Source of the DNA: Clostridia bacterium
GTDB taxonomy: Bacteria; Bacillota; Clostridia; Christensenellales; Aristaeellaceae
Length of the DNA stretch: 32,141 nucleotides
Reading direction: 5' to 3'
Assembly (NCBI GenBank): GCA_017547805.1
Contig: JAFYOR010000047.1
Location: 1-32,141, forward strand
Made by a program: the position numbers and the translations under genes. Of the stretch, positions 23,324 to 30,936 are shown piece by piece. Numbering within the stretch: the stretch's first letter is position 1; every line of letters starts with the position of its first letter. The notes beneath the pieces were generated by a model that was not told the DNA's origin, did not search any database, and saw only the letters and a program-made list of their open reading frames with translations.

Positions 23324-24916
23324 TTATTTGGCTGTGCCTGCGATATTGCGCGCAACGTGCACGCCGCTGGCGGAAGCATGGGAAAGCGAATGCGTGATGC
23401 CGCTGCCGTCGCCGATGATATACAGGCCCGGATGGCGGGACTCCAGCTTTTCGCTGACCTCGACCTCCATGTTGTAGAACTTGACTTCCACACCGTAGAG
23501 CAGCGTGTCGTCGTTTGCCGTGCCGGGGGCGACCTTGTCAAGCGCGTAGATCATTTCGATGATGCCGTCGAGGATGCGCTTGGGCAGCACGAGACTCAGA
23601 TCGCCCGGCGTGGCGTTGAGCGTGGGCACGGTGAAGGATTCCTCCATGCGGCGGGGCGTGGAGCGTCTGCCGCGGATCAGATCGCCGAATCGCTGCACGA
23701 TTACGCCGCCGCCGAGCATGTTGCTCAGGCGGGCGATGCTCTCGCCGTAGCCGTTGGAGTCCTTGAAGGGCTCGGAAAAGTGCTTGGCGACAAGGAGGGC
23801 GAAGTTGGTGTTCTCCGTCTGCTTCGCCGGATCCTCATAGCTGTGTCCGTTGACGGTGATGATGCCGTTTGTGTTCTCGTTGACGACGCTGCCTTTGGGG
23901 TTCATGCAGAAGGTGCGAACCTTGTCCTCGTACTTTTCCGTCCGGTAGACGATCTTGCTTTCATACAGCTCATCCGTCAGATGCGCAAACACCGCTGCGG
24001 GCAGCTCCACGCGCACGCCGATGTCTACGCGGTTGGACTTGGTGGGAATGTCAAGATCACGGCAGATGCTTTCCATCCACTTGCTGCCGCTGCGTCCTAC
24101 GGAAATTACGCACTGATCGCATGTATAGGCCGCATCACGGCAGCGGATCTCATATCCGTTTTCAAGCGCGGCAACCGTCTGGACCGGCGTATCAAAGAAG
24201 AAATCGACTTTCTTTTCAAGATACGCAAAAAGGTTTTCCAGCACGACATAGTTGATATCCGTGCCCAGATGGCGCACGGAGGCGTCAAGCAGATGCAGGT
24301 TGTTCTGGATGCAAAGGGTCTTAAAGCGCGTTCCGGCGGTGGAATAGAGCTTTGTGCCCTCTCCGCCGTAGCGCATGTTGATTTCGTCCACGTAATGCAT
24401 CAGGTCAAGGGCGCGTTTCTTGCCGATGTATTCATAGAGCGTGCCGCCAAAGTCGTTAGTGATGTTATACTTGCCGTCGGAGAACGCGCCCGCACCGCCA
24501 AAACCGCTCATGATCGAGCAGCTTTTGCAGCTGATGCAGGTTTTGACCTTCTCTCCGTCGATCGGGCAATGCCTGCGGGCAAGTGCATGACCAGCTTCAA
24601 ATACGGCAACCTTCAGTCCGGGTTTGTGCTGCATGAGCTCATATGCGGCAAAGATGCCGCCGGGACCTGCGCCGATGATGATGACGTCGTAACGCCTTGC
24701 TGCCGGCTCCTTCGCTGGCTCCATGATCTCTTTGAGCAGTTCGCTTGCCTGCATCTCCATGACCTCCGCGATTTTGATCAGCATATCCATGTCGGGAACC
24801 GACAGATCCTTTTCCCATTTGGAAATTGTCTGCCTGACGACATTCAGCCTGTCCGCCAGTTCCTCCTGTGAAAGGCTTCTGGCTTTGCGCAGCTGTTTCA
24901 GTTTTTCGCCCAGCAT
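23324..24916 (-). CDS. XRE helix-turn-helix fused to an FAD-dependent oxidoreductase
   Basis: A 530-aa protein starting at ATG 24916, after AAAGGGGG. Residues 1-62 are a Cro/C1-type HTH (LSQEELADRLNVVRQTISKWE). After a short linker, residues 76-530 are an FAD-binding oxidoreductase: RYDVIIIGAGPGGIFAAYEL (dinucleotide fold, 75-94), a cysteine motif CPID...CISCKSC (117-133), SGFGGAGAFSDGK (137-149) and the C-terminal FAD motif GLYIIGDGSGITHSLSHAS. The oxidoreductase half resembles the FAD-dependent dehydrogenases of unknown function common in Clostridia, usually without HTH. This suggests a flavin-based redox sensor that binds DNA, or an enzyme that controls its own gene; neither is shown. A single-gene unit with promoter and terminator. 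Confidence 0.9.
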   Translation of the reverse strand: MLGEKLKQLRKARSLSQEELADRLNVVRQTISKWEKDLSVPDMDMLIKIAEVMEMQASELLKEIMEPAKEPAARRYDVIIIGAGPGGIFAAYELMQHKPGLKVAVFEAGHALARRHCPIDGEKVKTCISCKSCSIMSGFGGAGAFSDGKYNITNDFGGTLYEYIGKKRALDLMHYVDEINMRYGGEGTKLYSTAGTRFKTLCIQNNLHLLDASVRHLGTDINYVVLENLFAYLEKKVDFFFDTPVQTVAALENGYEIRCRDAAYTCDQCVISVGRSGSKWMESICRDLDIPTKSNRVDIGVRVELPAAVFAHLTDELYESKIVYRTEKYEDKVRTFCMNPKGSVVNENTNGIITVNGHSYEDPAKQTENTNFALLVAKHFSEPFKDSNGYGESIARLSNMLGGGVIVQRFGDLIRGRRSTPRRMEESFTVPTLNATPGDLSLVLPKRILDGIIEMIYALDKVAPGTANDDTLLYGVEVKFYNMEVEVSEKLESRHPGLYIIGDGSGITHSLSHASASGVHVARNIAGTAK

Positions 24917-24943
24917 AAAACAGCCCCCTTTCCTCCTGATTCT

Positions 24944-24972
24944 ATTATAGATGGTTCCGGGGTCGGGATCAA
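24944..24972 (-). promoter_or_regulatory. Promoter of the XRE-FAD oxidoreductase gene
   Basis: On the minus strand TTGATC (24967-24972) and TATAAT (24944-24949) are 17 bases apart. The start would be near 24937, giving a leader of only about 20 bases. Confidence 0.8.
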
Positions 24973-24996
24973 GCAACGGATGTTAACATTCGCGCA

Positions 24997-25026
24997 GACA
25001 AAAGACCTTCCGCCAAGGGAAGGTCT
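24997..25026 (-). terminator. Terminator of the ABC-LytTR-DUF3021 operon
   Basis: AGACCTTCC (25003-25011) pairs with GGAAGGTCT (25018-25026), followed on the minus strand by TTTTGTCTG. It abuts the promoter of the next gene. Confidence 0.85.
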
Positions 25027-25060
25027 GGGGTGAGCGTTTTGCGTTGGCCGGAGGCTTGTT

Positions 25061-25504
25061 TCAGCGCTCGCCAGTACGCTTCTGCTTGATCTTCAGCATC
25101 TCGTTTACCCTTTGGGTATGTCTTCTGGTGAGGGAGTAAATGACTGCCCAGACAGCCAGATAGCCAAGGAGGAAAACGACAGAAAACACCAGAATCGGCG
25201 TGAGGCCTGACTGAAGCCAGCCGTTGAGCAGATAGGTGAGCAGATAGCACAGATACAATACGCCGCCGTGAATCAGGATGGCGATCATCAAAGGCAGGCG
25301 TTCGATCTGATAGATGACATTCATGCCGCCTGCAATAAAGGCGAGCGCGGAAAGGGACACGATGCCAAGGCAGACCTCATTGACGCTCAGGGTTTCTACA
25401 CCGGCTTGGTGCTGCAAAATCAGATAGAATACCGCCAGAATCAGGGGACCAAAGCCGCAGGCGACCATGCCGCGGCGGACGAACTCCGAAGCGATCTTTT
25501 TCAT
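25061..25504 (-). CDS. DUF3021 family membrane protein
   Basis: A 147-aa protein with four predicted membrane segments and a basic C-terminal tail (RRHTQRVNEMLKIKQKR), as in DUF3021. Proteins of this family are regularly encoded next to LytTR regulators and often act as their membrane partner, commonly antagonising the regulator; here that is inference. Its start overlaps the LytTR stop (ATGA) and AAGGAGG lies in the end of the LytTR frame, so the two are translationally coupled. Last gene of a four-gene operon. Confidence 0.85.
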   Translation of the reverse strand: MKKIASEFVRRGMVACGFGPLILAVFYLILQHQAGVETLSVNEVCLGIVSLSALAFIAGGMNVIYQIERLPLMIAILIHGGVLYLCYLLTYLLNGWLQSGLTPILVFSVVFLLGYLAVWAVIYSLTRRHTQRVNEMLKIKQKRTGER

Positions 25505-25944
25505 ATTCCCTCATACCTCCTTCTGATCTCTGCAAAGCAGCGCCTGGAAACATATTCCCGGTAGCCGCATTGAAATTCAGCGTCCACGCTGCCGCTGAAC
25601 ACCGCGTTGAAGCGAAGGATCCGGTGTTCGTTGGCCAAGGCGGATTTGTTGATGCGGATAAAATAGGAGGGAAGGATACTTTCCAGATCGCGCAGACGCT
25701 CCTGTATGCGATAGTGACGGCCCTTTGTATCAATGACCATGACTTTTCTGTCAAGAACGGTGATACATTCGATTTCATCAAAAGTAAGCCTTCGCATCTC
25801 ATCGTTCCGGTGGCCCATCAGGAAGTCTGCGCCGGAATAGCTGCGGATGAGGTTTTCGATCTGCTGCGTCAACGCGGATGGGGCATGAACGACTGCGACG
25901 ATCTCTTCCTGCGCTTCTTTGTCGATAATGAGTTTGTATTTCAT
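25501..25944 (-). CDS. LytTR DNA-binding domain regulator
   Basis: A 147-aa cytoplasmic protein. About 45 N-terminal residues precede a LytTR domain (about 48-147) with the family pattern FDEIECITVLDRKVMVIDTKG, RERLRDLE-like helix, and FIRINKSALANEHRI. No response-regulator receiver domain is present, so it is a stand-alone LytTR protein of the type paired with DUF3021. The gene follows the ABC permease by 12 bases. It probably regulates this operon; no clear LytTR direct repeat was found upstream of the operon promoter. Confidence 0.9.
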   Translation of the reverse strand: MKYKLIIDKEAQEEIVAVVHAPSALTQQIENLIRSYSGADFLMGHRNDEMRRLTFDEIECITVLDRKVMVIDTKGRHYRIQERLRDLESILPSYFIRINKSALANEHRILRFNAVFSGSVDAEFQCGYREYVSRRCFAEIRRRYEGI

Positions 25945-25956
25945 CGCATCAAGTCC

Positions 25957-26688
25957 TTATTGTTGTTTCATTTGCCAAAGAAAACAGCAGACGGCAGCCG
26001 CTGTGATCAGCACGCTGTAGAAAAGAACCGGCAGGAGATGGGAGGCCGCCAGCGTGAAATTGCCGCCGACAAGGGCTTTGACCAGTTCTACCGCATGGAC
26101 AAAGGGCAGCGCATGGGCGACCTTTTCAAAAACGCCGCCTATGAGTTCAAGATCGAACCATATGCCGGAAAGCCATGCGGACAGATTGGTCAGCAGCGCG
26201 CCGCAGACGCCGCCCACCTGCTTTACGCTCAGTAAGCTGCCGCACAAAAGGCCCAATGCGATATTGAAGACAGCCATGGGGATCAGGCCGATGACGGCAT
26301 AGAGGATATTCACGCTGAAGGTCAGACCCAGTGAAAGCGCAAACAGATAGCAGATCACCGTTTGTCCCACGGCGATGGGCAGAAGCGGGAGCATATAGCC
26401 CATGATGAAGTCAAAGCTCGTCAGGGGCGTCGTATATAACCGCTGCAACAGGGCGGTTTCCCTGTCTTTGGCAATCAGAGTTGCGGCAAACAACGTCATG
26501 AATGACAGCCCGAATACGGTGATGCCCGGAGTCAGCGTATTGATTTCAAACAGGCTTACTGGGATGCTGGCCTGCATTGTGCTCAGCAGCAAAAGCAAGA
26601 CCAGAGGAAAACCCAGACCAAAGCCCAGATTGATCGGGTCGCGCAGGATTTCTTTTGTGCATCTTCTGGCGAATGTCATCATTCTCAT
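25957..26688 (-). CDS. ABC-2 type transporter permease
   Basis: A 243-aa protein with about six membrane segments and the ABC-2 layout: N-terminal cytoplasmic RRCTKEILRDPINLGFGLGF, then a large loop with KDRETALLQRLYTTPLTSFDF, the typical coupling segment. It pairs with the ATPase encoded immediately upstream; the genes overlap by four bases (ATGA). Likely an exporter of a drug, peptide or lipid; the substrate is not predictable. Confidence 0.9.
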   Translation of the reverse strand: MRMMTFARRCTKEILRDPINLGFGLGFPLVLLLLLSTMQASIPVSLFEINTLTPGITVFGLSFMTLFAATLIAKDRETALLQRLYTTPLTSFDFIMGYMLPLLPIAVGQTVICYLFALSLGLTFSVNILYAVIGLIPMAVFNIALGLLCGSLLSVKQVGGVCGALLTNLSAWLSGIWFDLELIGGVFEKVAHALPFVHAVELVKALVGGNFTLAASHLLPVLFYSVLITAAAVCCFLWQMKQQ

Positions 26689-27413
26689 GCGCGCACCTCC
26701 TTCACAATGGAAACGAATGCGGATTCAAAATCGCAGGTTCCGGCCCGTTCTTTCAATTCATCTGCTGTTCCTGTCGCGAGAAGGCGGCCGTCTTTCATGA
26801 TGCCGATGCGGTCGGAAAGGGCCTCGGCTTCCTCCATGTAATGGGTGGTCAGGATCATGGTCACGCCGCCTTTCAGCGCGCGAATCGTGTTCCACAGTTC
26901 ATGCCTTGCGATGACGTCCAGCCCCAGCGTGGGTTCGTCCAGGAACAGGATTTGAGGTTCGCTGATCAGCGCCATGGCGATGCTGACCCTGCGCTGCCAG
27001 CCGCCGGAAAGCTTGCCGGCCTTTTTGTGAAGAATGGTTTCAAGTGCGAATTGCCCGGTAAGCTCCCGGATTTTCGCTTCTGTTTTTTCTTTGGAGAACC
27101 CGTGGATGCCGCAAATCAGCTCGAGGTTTTCCTGAACGGAAAGGTTCGGCGCGATGGCGGTTTCCTGAGGGGAGACGCCGATCAGGCGTTTGACCTGTTC
27201 CGGCTCGTTGGTGATGCTGTAACCGCCCACAAGGGCGTCGCCGCTCGTGGGTTTTGTCAGGCAGGAGAGCATTTTGATGGTCGTGCTCTTTCCGGCGCCG
27301 TTGACGCCGAGGAGAGAGAACAATTCGCCCTGCTCAATGTCCAGATTGAGCCGATCCACGGCGGTCAGGGCTTTGTACTGCTTGACAAGCGACGATATTG
27401 TGATGGCTTGCAT
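26685..27413 (-). CDS. ABC transporter ATP-binding protein
   Basis: A 242-aa ATPase. Walker A is GVNGAGKST (about 36-44), Q-loop GVSPQETAIAP, signature LSGGWQRR, Walker B ILFLDEPTLGLD and the switch His in LTTHYMEEAEALSDR. This is the DrrA/CcmA-like exporter type. GGAGGAACG supports the start. First gene of the operon with the permease, LytTR and DUF3021 genes; a TATAAT lies about 35 bases upstream of the start (minus strand, 27448-27453) with only a weak -35, which fits activator-dependent transcription. Confidence 0.93.
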   Translation of the reverse strand: MQAITISSLVKQYKALTAVDRLNLDIEQGELFSLLGVNGAGKSTTIKMLSCLTKPTSGDALVGGYSITNEPEQVKRLIGVSPQETAIAPNLSVQENLELICGIHGFSKEKTEAKIRELTGQFALETILHKKAGKLSGGWQRRVSIAMALISEPQILFLDEPTLGLDVIARHELWNTIRALKGGVTMILTTHYMEEAEALSDRIGIMKDGRLLATGTADELKERAGTCDFESAFVSIVKEVRA

Positions 27414-27521
27414 ATGAGCGTTCCTCCGTTTTGTTTGCTTTCGCGTACATTATAGCAAACACCAACGGAGAAATACGGCTTCTTGCCTGTTCGGCAGTTT
27501 TTGATGTCTGATCGGTTGAAT

Positions 27522-27556
27522 AAAAGCGATATCCGATTGCAAAAACCGGGTATCGC
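27522..27556 (-). terminator. Terminator of the Crp/Fnr regulator gene
   Basis: GCGATATCCG (27526-27535) pairs with CGGGTATCGC (27547-27556) with one wobble, followed on the minus strand by TTTTATT. Confidence 0.8.
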
Positions 27557-27584
27557 CTTCTTGCGCTGCCGTTGAGCGGACAGA

Positions 27585-28283
27585 TTACACCGAAGGGGGC
27601 GCACAACCGTCGTCCTGATGTACGGCAAGCAGCTCAAATTCGTTTTTCCTGAAGGAAATGATCCCTTCTTTTTTCATCTTGCTCAGTTCCGCGGACATGG
27701 CGCTGCGCTCCACGCAGAGGAAATCTGCCAATTCCTGACGGTCATAGGGAATCATGAACCGGGAAGTGCCGCTTTTCTGCTTCTCGGTGCTCAGGTAAGC
27801 GATCAGTTTGCTGCGCGTTGAGCGGCGGGAGAGGATGCTCAGCTTCTGGGAAAGACGCAGATTCTTGCGCGCGATGCTCCGCATCAGATTGGTCACGAGG
27901 AGCGAATGGGCCATGCAGCCGTTGCGGCAGCCGGTGATCACACGCTTATACTCCAGAAGCATGATCACGCTGTCTTCAGCGGCGATGACGCTTGCCGGAA
28001 TGGAATCAAGCTCGGCGCAGGCAAAGGTTTCCGCAAAAAGATTTCCGTGCTGAAGATGTGTTACCAATGTATGGTTTCCGCTGATGTCGCTGGAAATGAT
28101 GTTGACAGAGCCATCCAGAATGATGCCAATGAACCTGGCGGGTTCTCCCTGATGCAAAATGATATTTCCTTTTTCGAAATGGATCACCTGTGCGTTCAGG
28201 CAGTTCAGCGAACGAAGCAGATCGGCTTGGGGAATATGCTCAAAAAGCAGGATGTGCGAAAACTGTGTCAGATATTGTTGCAT
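27585..28283 (-). CDS. Crp/Fnr family transcriptional regulator
   Basis: A 232-aa protein with an N-terminal cyclic-nucleotide-binding-like sensor (FEKGNIILHQGEPARFIGIILDGSVNI), a long dimer helix, and a C-terminal winged HTH (YDRQELADFLCVERSAMSAELSKMKKEGII). The N-terminus lacks the Cys cluster of classical FNR, so an [4Fe-4S] O2 sensor of that kind is not supported; haem or NO sensing as in HcpR/DNR relatives is possible. GGAGG precedes the ATG. It is divergent from the nitrite reductase operon, about 140 bases between starts, and is the natural candidate to control it. Confidence 0.92.
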   Translation of the reverse strand: MQQYLTQFSHILLFEHIPQADLLRSLNCLNAQVIHFEKGNIILHQGEPARFIGIILDGSVNIISSDISGNHTLVTHLQHGNLFAETFACAELDSIPASVIAAEDSVIMLLEYKRVITGCRNGCMAHSLLVTNLMRSIARKNLRLSQKLSILSRRSTRSKLIAYLSTEKQKSGTSRFMIPYDRQELADFLCVERSAMSAELSKMKKEGIISFRKNEFELLAVHQDDGCAPPSV

Positions 28284-28298
28284 GATGGCCTCCGCTTT

Positions 28299-28312
28299 GT
28301 TGGAAAACCAAC
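28299..28312. promoter_or_regulatory. Palindrome at -41.5 of the predicted nrfA promoter
   Basis: GTTGG (28299-28303) and CCAAC (28308-28312) separated by four bases; TTGTTGG...CCAACG in full. Its centre, 28305.5, is 41.5 bases before the predicted nrfA start (about 28347), the classical class II Crp/Fnr activation position. Binding is inference. Confidence 0.5.
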
Positions 28313-28327
28313 GTATTTATTGCATTG

Positions 28328-28356
28328 ATTATCCTATAATACAGAAAGAATGTCAA
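28328..28356 (-). promoter_or_regulatory. Promoter of the Crp/Fnr regulator gene
   Basis: On the minus strand TTGACA (28351-28356) and GATAAT (28328-28333) are 17 bases apart. The -35 overlaps the palindrome at 28349-28366. Confidence 0.8.
28335..28340 (+). promoter_or_regulatory. -10 box of the nrfA promoter
   Basis: TATAAT with no good -35 at 16-18 bases upstream, consistent with dependence on an activator. It gives a leader of about 75 bases. Confidence 0.55.
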
Positions 28357-28366
28357 TATAGACATT
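28349..28366. promoter_or_regulatory. Candidate Crp/Fnr operator overlapping the regulator's own promoter
   Basis: AATGTC-AATATA-GACATT is a perfect 6+6 inverted repeat. It covers the -35 of the regulator promoter and the first bases of the predicted nrfA transcript, so it suits repression or autoregulation. Confidence 0.5.
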
Positions 28367-28421
28367 TTAACAGAGTGTGATGCGGCCTTCATTGCACTCA
28401 AAAGAAAGGGGAATTTCAACC

Positions 28422-29600
28422 ATGAAGAGAATCCTCACGGCTGCTCTGCTTGTGATGATGATGCTGTCTGTGTGCCTGTCCGCTCAGGCGGCAACCGCTA
28501 CCCAGACCGGTACCGGCGTCACGGTGATCAAGGCGGCGGATTGGGCTGCGACCTATCCGGAAGTTTACGCGTCTTATGAAAAGAACGCGGAGAACGAAGC
28601 TGTTATTGATCATGTGGAAGAGTATCCGATGATCGCCACCGTCTATGAAGGCATGGCGTTTAACAAGTATTACAACAGCGCGCGCGGCCATTATTACACC
28701 GTGCAGGATGTGACCAACACCGGTCGTCCGCATGCGCTGGCCAACTGCTTCACCTGTAAGACCCCGGACTTCACCGCCAAGGTGAACAACGAGGGTGTCA
28801 GCGCGTATACCATCAAGTTTGAGGATATGCTCGCTGAGGTGAACGAGAGTGTGAGCTGCTACAACTGCCACGCAAACACCGGCAACGAGCTCGTCGTTAC
28901 CCACACCTATCTGGCGGACGCCATGGGTGCGGACTTCGAAAAGCTCAATGCGGAAACCGCGTCCTGCGCGCAGTGCCACGTCGAGTACTACTTCGCCCCG
29001 GAGACCAAGGCTGTGACCCTGCCCTATGACAGCATGGCCGCGATGCATCCGGACGCGATCCTTGAGTACTTTGAGGAGATGCAGTTTGCGGATTACACCA
29101 ACCCGCGCACCGGCGTCAAGCAGATCAAGGTGCAGCATCCGGAGTTCGAGACGTACATGGGCACCGGCAGCGTGCACGCTTCCCAGTTCTCCTGCGCGGA
29201 CTGCCACATGGAAAAGGCGACTACCGCTGACGGCAAGACCTATGCCAGCCATTACTGGGTAAGCCCGCTGGCCAGCGAGTCCATTCAGGCGAGCTGCGCG
29301 GGCTGCCACCCGGACCTCAAGGGCTTTGTTGCGGGCATCCAGACCAAGGCAGAGGAGCGCACCGTCGCCATCGGCACCAAGCTGGAAACCCTGACTAACA
29401 AGCTGGCGGACGCCGTTGCTGCCGGCACCTACACCGAGGACGAGCTCAATGCGATCCGCAGCCTCAACCGCAAGGGTCAGTTCTACTGGGATTTCGTCTT
29501 TGTTGAGAACAGCGAAGGCGCGCACAACTCCCGCCTGACCAACGAGTGCCTTGACAAGGCTGAAAAGCTGATCGACGAGGCGCTTGGTCTGATCAAGTAA
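28422..29600 (+). CDS. nrfA: Pentahaem cytochrome c nitrite reductase NrfA (ammonia-forming)
   Basis: Reduces nitrite to ammonium with six electrons outside the membrane. The protein (392 aa) has a signal peptide (1-23, cleavage near AQA). Five haem sites are present: CFTCK (109-113, the lysine-ligated active haem diagnostic of NrfA), CYNCH (146-150), CAQCH (182-186), CADCH (258-262) and CAGCH (292-296). Active-site features are retained: Arg88 in SARGHYY, HVEYYF after the third haem, KVQHPEFE with the calcium-site Lys and Gln, His252, and EGAHNSR (His368). It is shorter than E. coli NrfA (478 aa). AAGGGG precedes the start. No NrfH is adjacent, so the electron donor and membrane tether are unknown. 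Confidence 0.95.
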   Translation: MKRILTAALLVMMMLSVCLSAQAATATQTGTGVTVIKAADWAATYPEVYASYEKNAENEAVIDHVEEYPMIATVYEGMAFNKYYNSARGHYYTVQDVTNTGRPHALANCFTCKTPDFTAKVNNEGVSAYTIKFEDMLAEVNESVSCYNCHANTGNELVVTHTYLADAMGADFEKLNAETASCAQCHVEYYFAPETKAVTLPYDSMAAMHPDAILEYFEEMQFADYTNPRTGVKQIKVQHPEFETYMGTGSVHASQFSCADCHMEKATTADGKTYASHYWVSPLASESIQASCAGCHPDLKGFVAGIQTKAEERTVAIGTKLETLTNKLADAVAAGTYTEDELNAIRSLNRKGQFYWDFVFVENSEGAHNSRLTNECLDKAEKLIDEALGLIK

Positions 29601-29609
29601 TCTTTAATC

Positions 29610-29648
29610 ACCGGAGCGTGAGCAATCACAAGGCTGCTCCGGTATTTT
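29610..29648 (+). terminator. Hairpin between nrfA and resB, possible partial terminator
   Basis: ACCGGAGC (29610-29617) pairs with GCTCCGGT (29636-29643), with an inner GTGA/TCAC pairing, followed by ATTTTG. The weak T tract suggests attenuation, leaving more nrfA than resB-ccsA mRNA. Confidence 0.6.
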
Positions 29649-29697
29649 GCCGGAAGATTCATGTTCTTATCATTTTGAATATAAAGGGGAAGTCTGT

Positions 29698-30933
29698 TTG
29701 AAAAAGGCAATCGCATTTCTGCGTTCAATGAAGTTTGGCATGCTGCTGCTTGTTCTGGTGATCGGCTGCTCGCTGGCGGGCTCGCTGATTGTGCAGCAGA
29801 GGGAGCCGATGGAATATGTCAACCGTTACGGCTCGGAGATGGCGCAGGTTATTCTCTTTCTTCAGTTTGACGATGTGTTTTCTGCGCCGTATTTCATTGT
29901 GCTGATGGCGGCACTTTGTCTGAATCTGACGCTTTGCTCGCTGGTGCGGCTGCCGCGGGTCATGAAGGCAAAAAAGGAATTGGAAGCACAGGCTGATCAT
30001 GCCATGCTGCAGAAGGAGGTTTCTGCGGCGCAGGCAAACAAGCTTCGCGCGTATTTTGACAAGCGCCATTACCGCCGCCGGGAACATGCCGGACGCTGCG
30101 TGTATACATGCAATGGGCTTGGTTATTACGGATCGTTCCTGACGCATCTGTCCTTCCTGCTGATTCTGCTCGTCGGCGCCGGCGCTGTCATCGCTGCGGA
30201 TGTAAAGGATCAGACGGTGATGCCGGGGGAGACGATTACCCTGTCCGACGGAACCCGCTTAACCGTCGATTCCTTCCGGATTGAGGATGAAACGGGCAGA
30301 CTCGATTATGCGAGCATATTGAGCGTTGAATCGGCCGATGCGGGCAAGCGCATTCAGCAGCAGATCCGCGTCAACGAACCGCTGAGCTTTGGCAGCTATA
30401 AGATCTATCAGCAAACCTACGGAACGGCGGGCGCGGTGCGCATTACCAACCTTGTCACGGGCGTAAGCGAGGAGATGGCGCTGACGGAATCCTGCTTCCT
30501 GACGCTGGATGGGCGAAACGGCATGTTCTTCAATGCGCTGTATCCGGGTTATGTCACGGCGGAGGACGGCAGCGTGACGCTGGTAACGAGCACATCCGGC
30601 GCGTACAGTGATCCGGTGTACGATATCATTTCCGTGGCGGATGGCGCGATGACGACTGTGCTGGCTTTCCCGGAGGAAACGCTGACCATTGGAGACGTGA
30701 GCTTCACGATGCTCAAGCCCATCAGCTATCCGGGACTTCGCATCAAGCATATGCCTTCCGTGATTCTTTGGCTGCTGTATGCGACGTTCCTGCTGATGGT
30801 CGTGGGACTGTATCTGTGCTTCTTCATGGTTCCCACGGCGATTGTTGTGGAGGATACGGGTTATACAGTGCTCAGCCCGAAAACGCAAACGGGACTTCTG
30901 ATCGAACTGGAAGCATTGCTTGAGGAGGAATAA
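29698..30933 (+). CDS. resB: Cytochrome c biogenesis protein ResB (CcsB-like)
   Basis: A 411-aa partner in System II haem delivery to exported cytochromes. I choose TTG 29698 because AAAGGGGAAG lies just before it and the protein then starts MKKAIAFLRSMKFGMLLLVL. Membrane segments: 12-30, about 62-82, about 150-170 and near the C-terminus (about 360-383), with a large extracytoplasmic domain between the third and fourth, as in ResB. THLSF carries the His of the third segment. Followed after three bases by ccsA. Its presence beside nrfA suggests service to that cytochrome, including the lysine-ligated haem. Confidence 0.92.
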   Translation: MKKAIAFLRSMKFGMLLLVLVIGCSLAGSLIVQQREPMEYVNRYGSEMAQVILFLQFDDVFSAPYFIVLMAALCLNLTLCSLVRLPRVMKAKKELEAQADHAMLQKEVSAAQANKLRAYFDKRHYRRREHAGRCVYTCNGLGYYGSFLTHLSFLLILLVGAGAVIAADVKDQTVMPGETITLSDGTRLTVDSFRIEDETGRLDYASILSVESADAGKRIQQQIRVNEPLSFGSYKIYQQTYGTAGAVRITNLVTGVSEEMALTESCFLTLDGRNGMFFNALYPGYVTAEDGSVTLVTSTSGAYSDPVYDIISVADGAMTTVLAFPEETLTIGDVSFTMLKPISYPGLRIKHMPSVILWLLYATFLLMVVGLYLCFFMVPTAIVVEDTGYTVLSPKTQTGLLIELEALLEEE

Positions 30934-30936
30934 GAG

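Noticed and set aside
28335-28366. A classical FNR box (TTGAT-N4-ATCAA)
   Set aside because: No such sequence is present; the two palindromes found have different half-sites.
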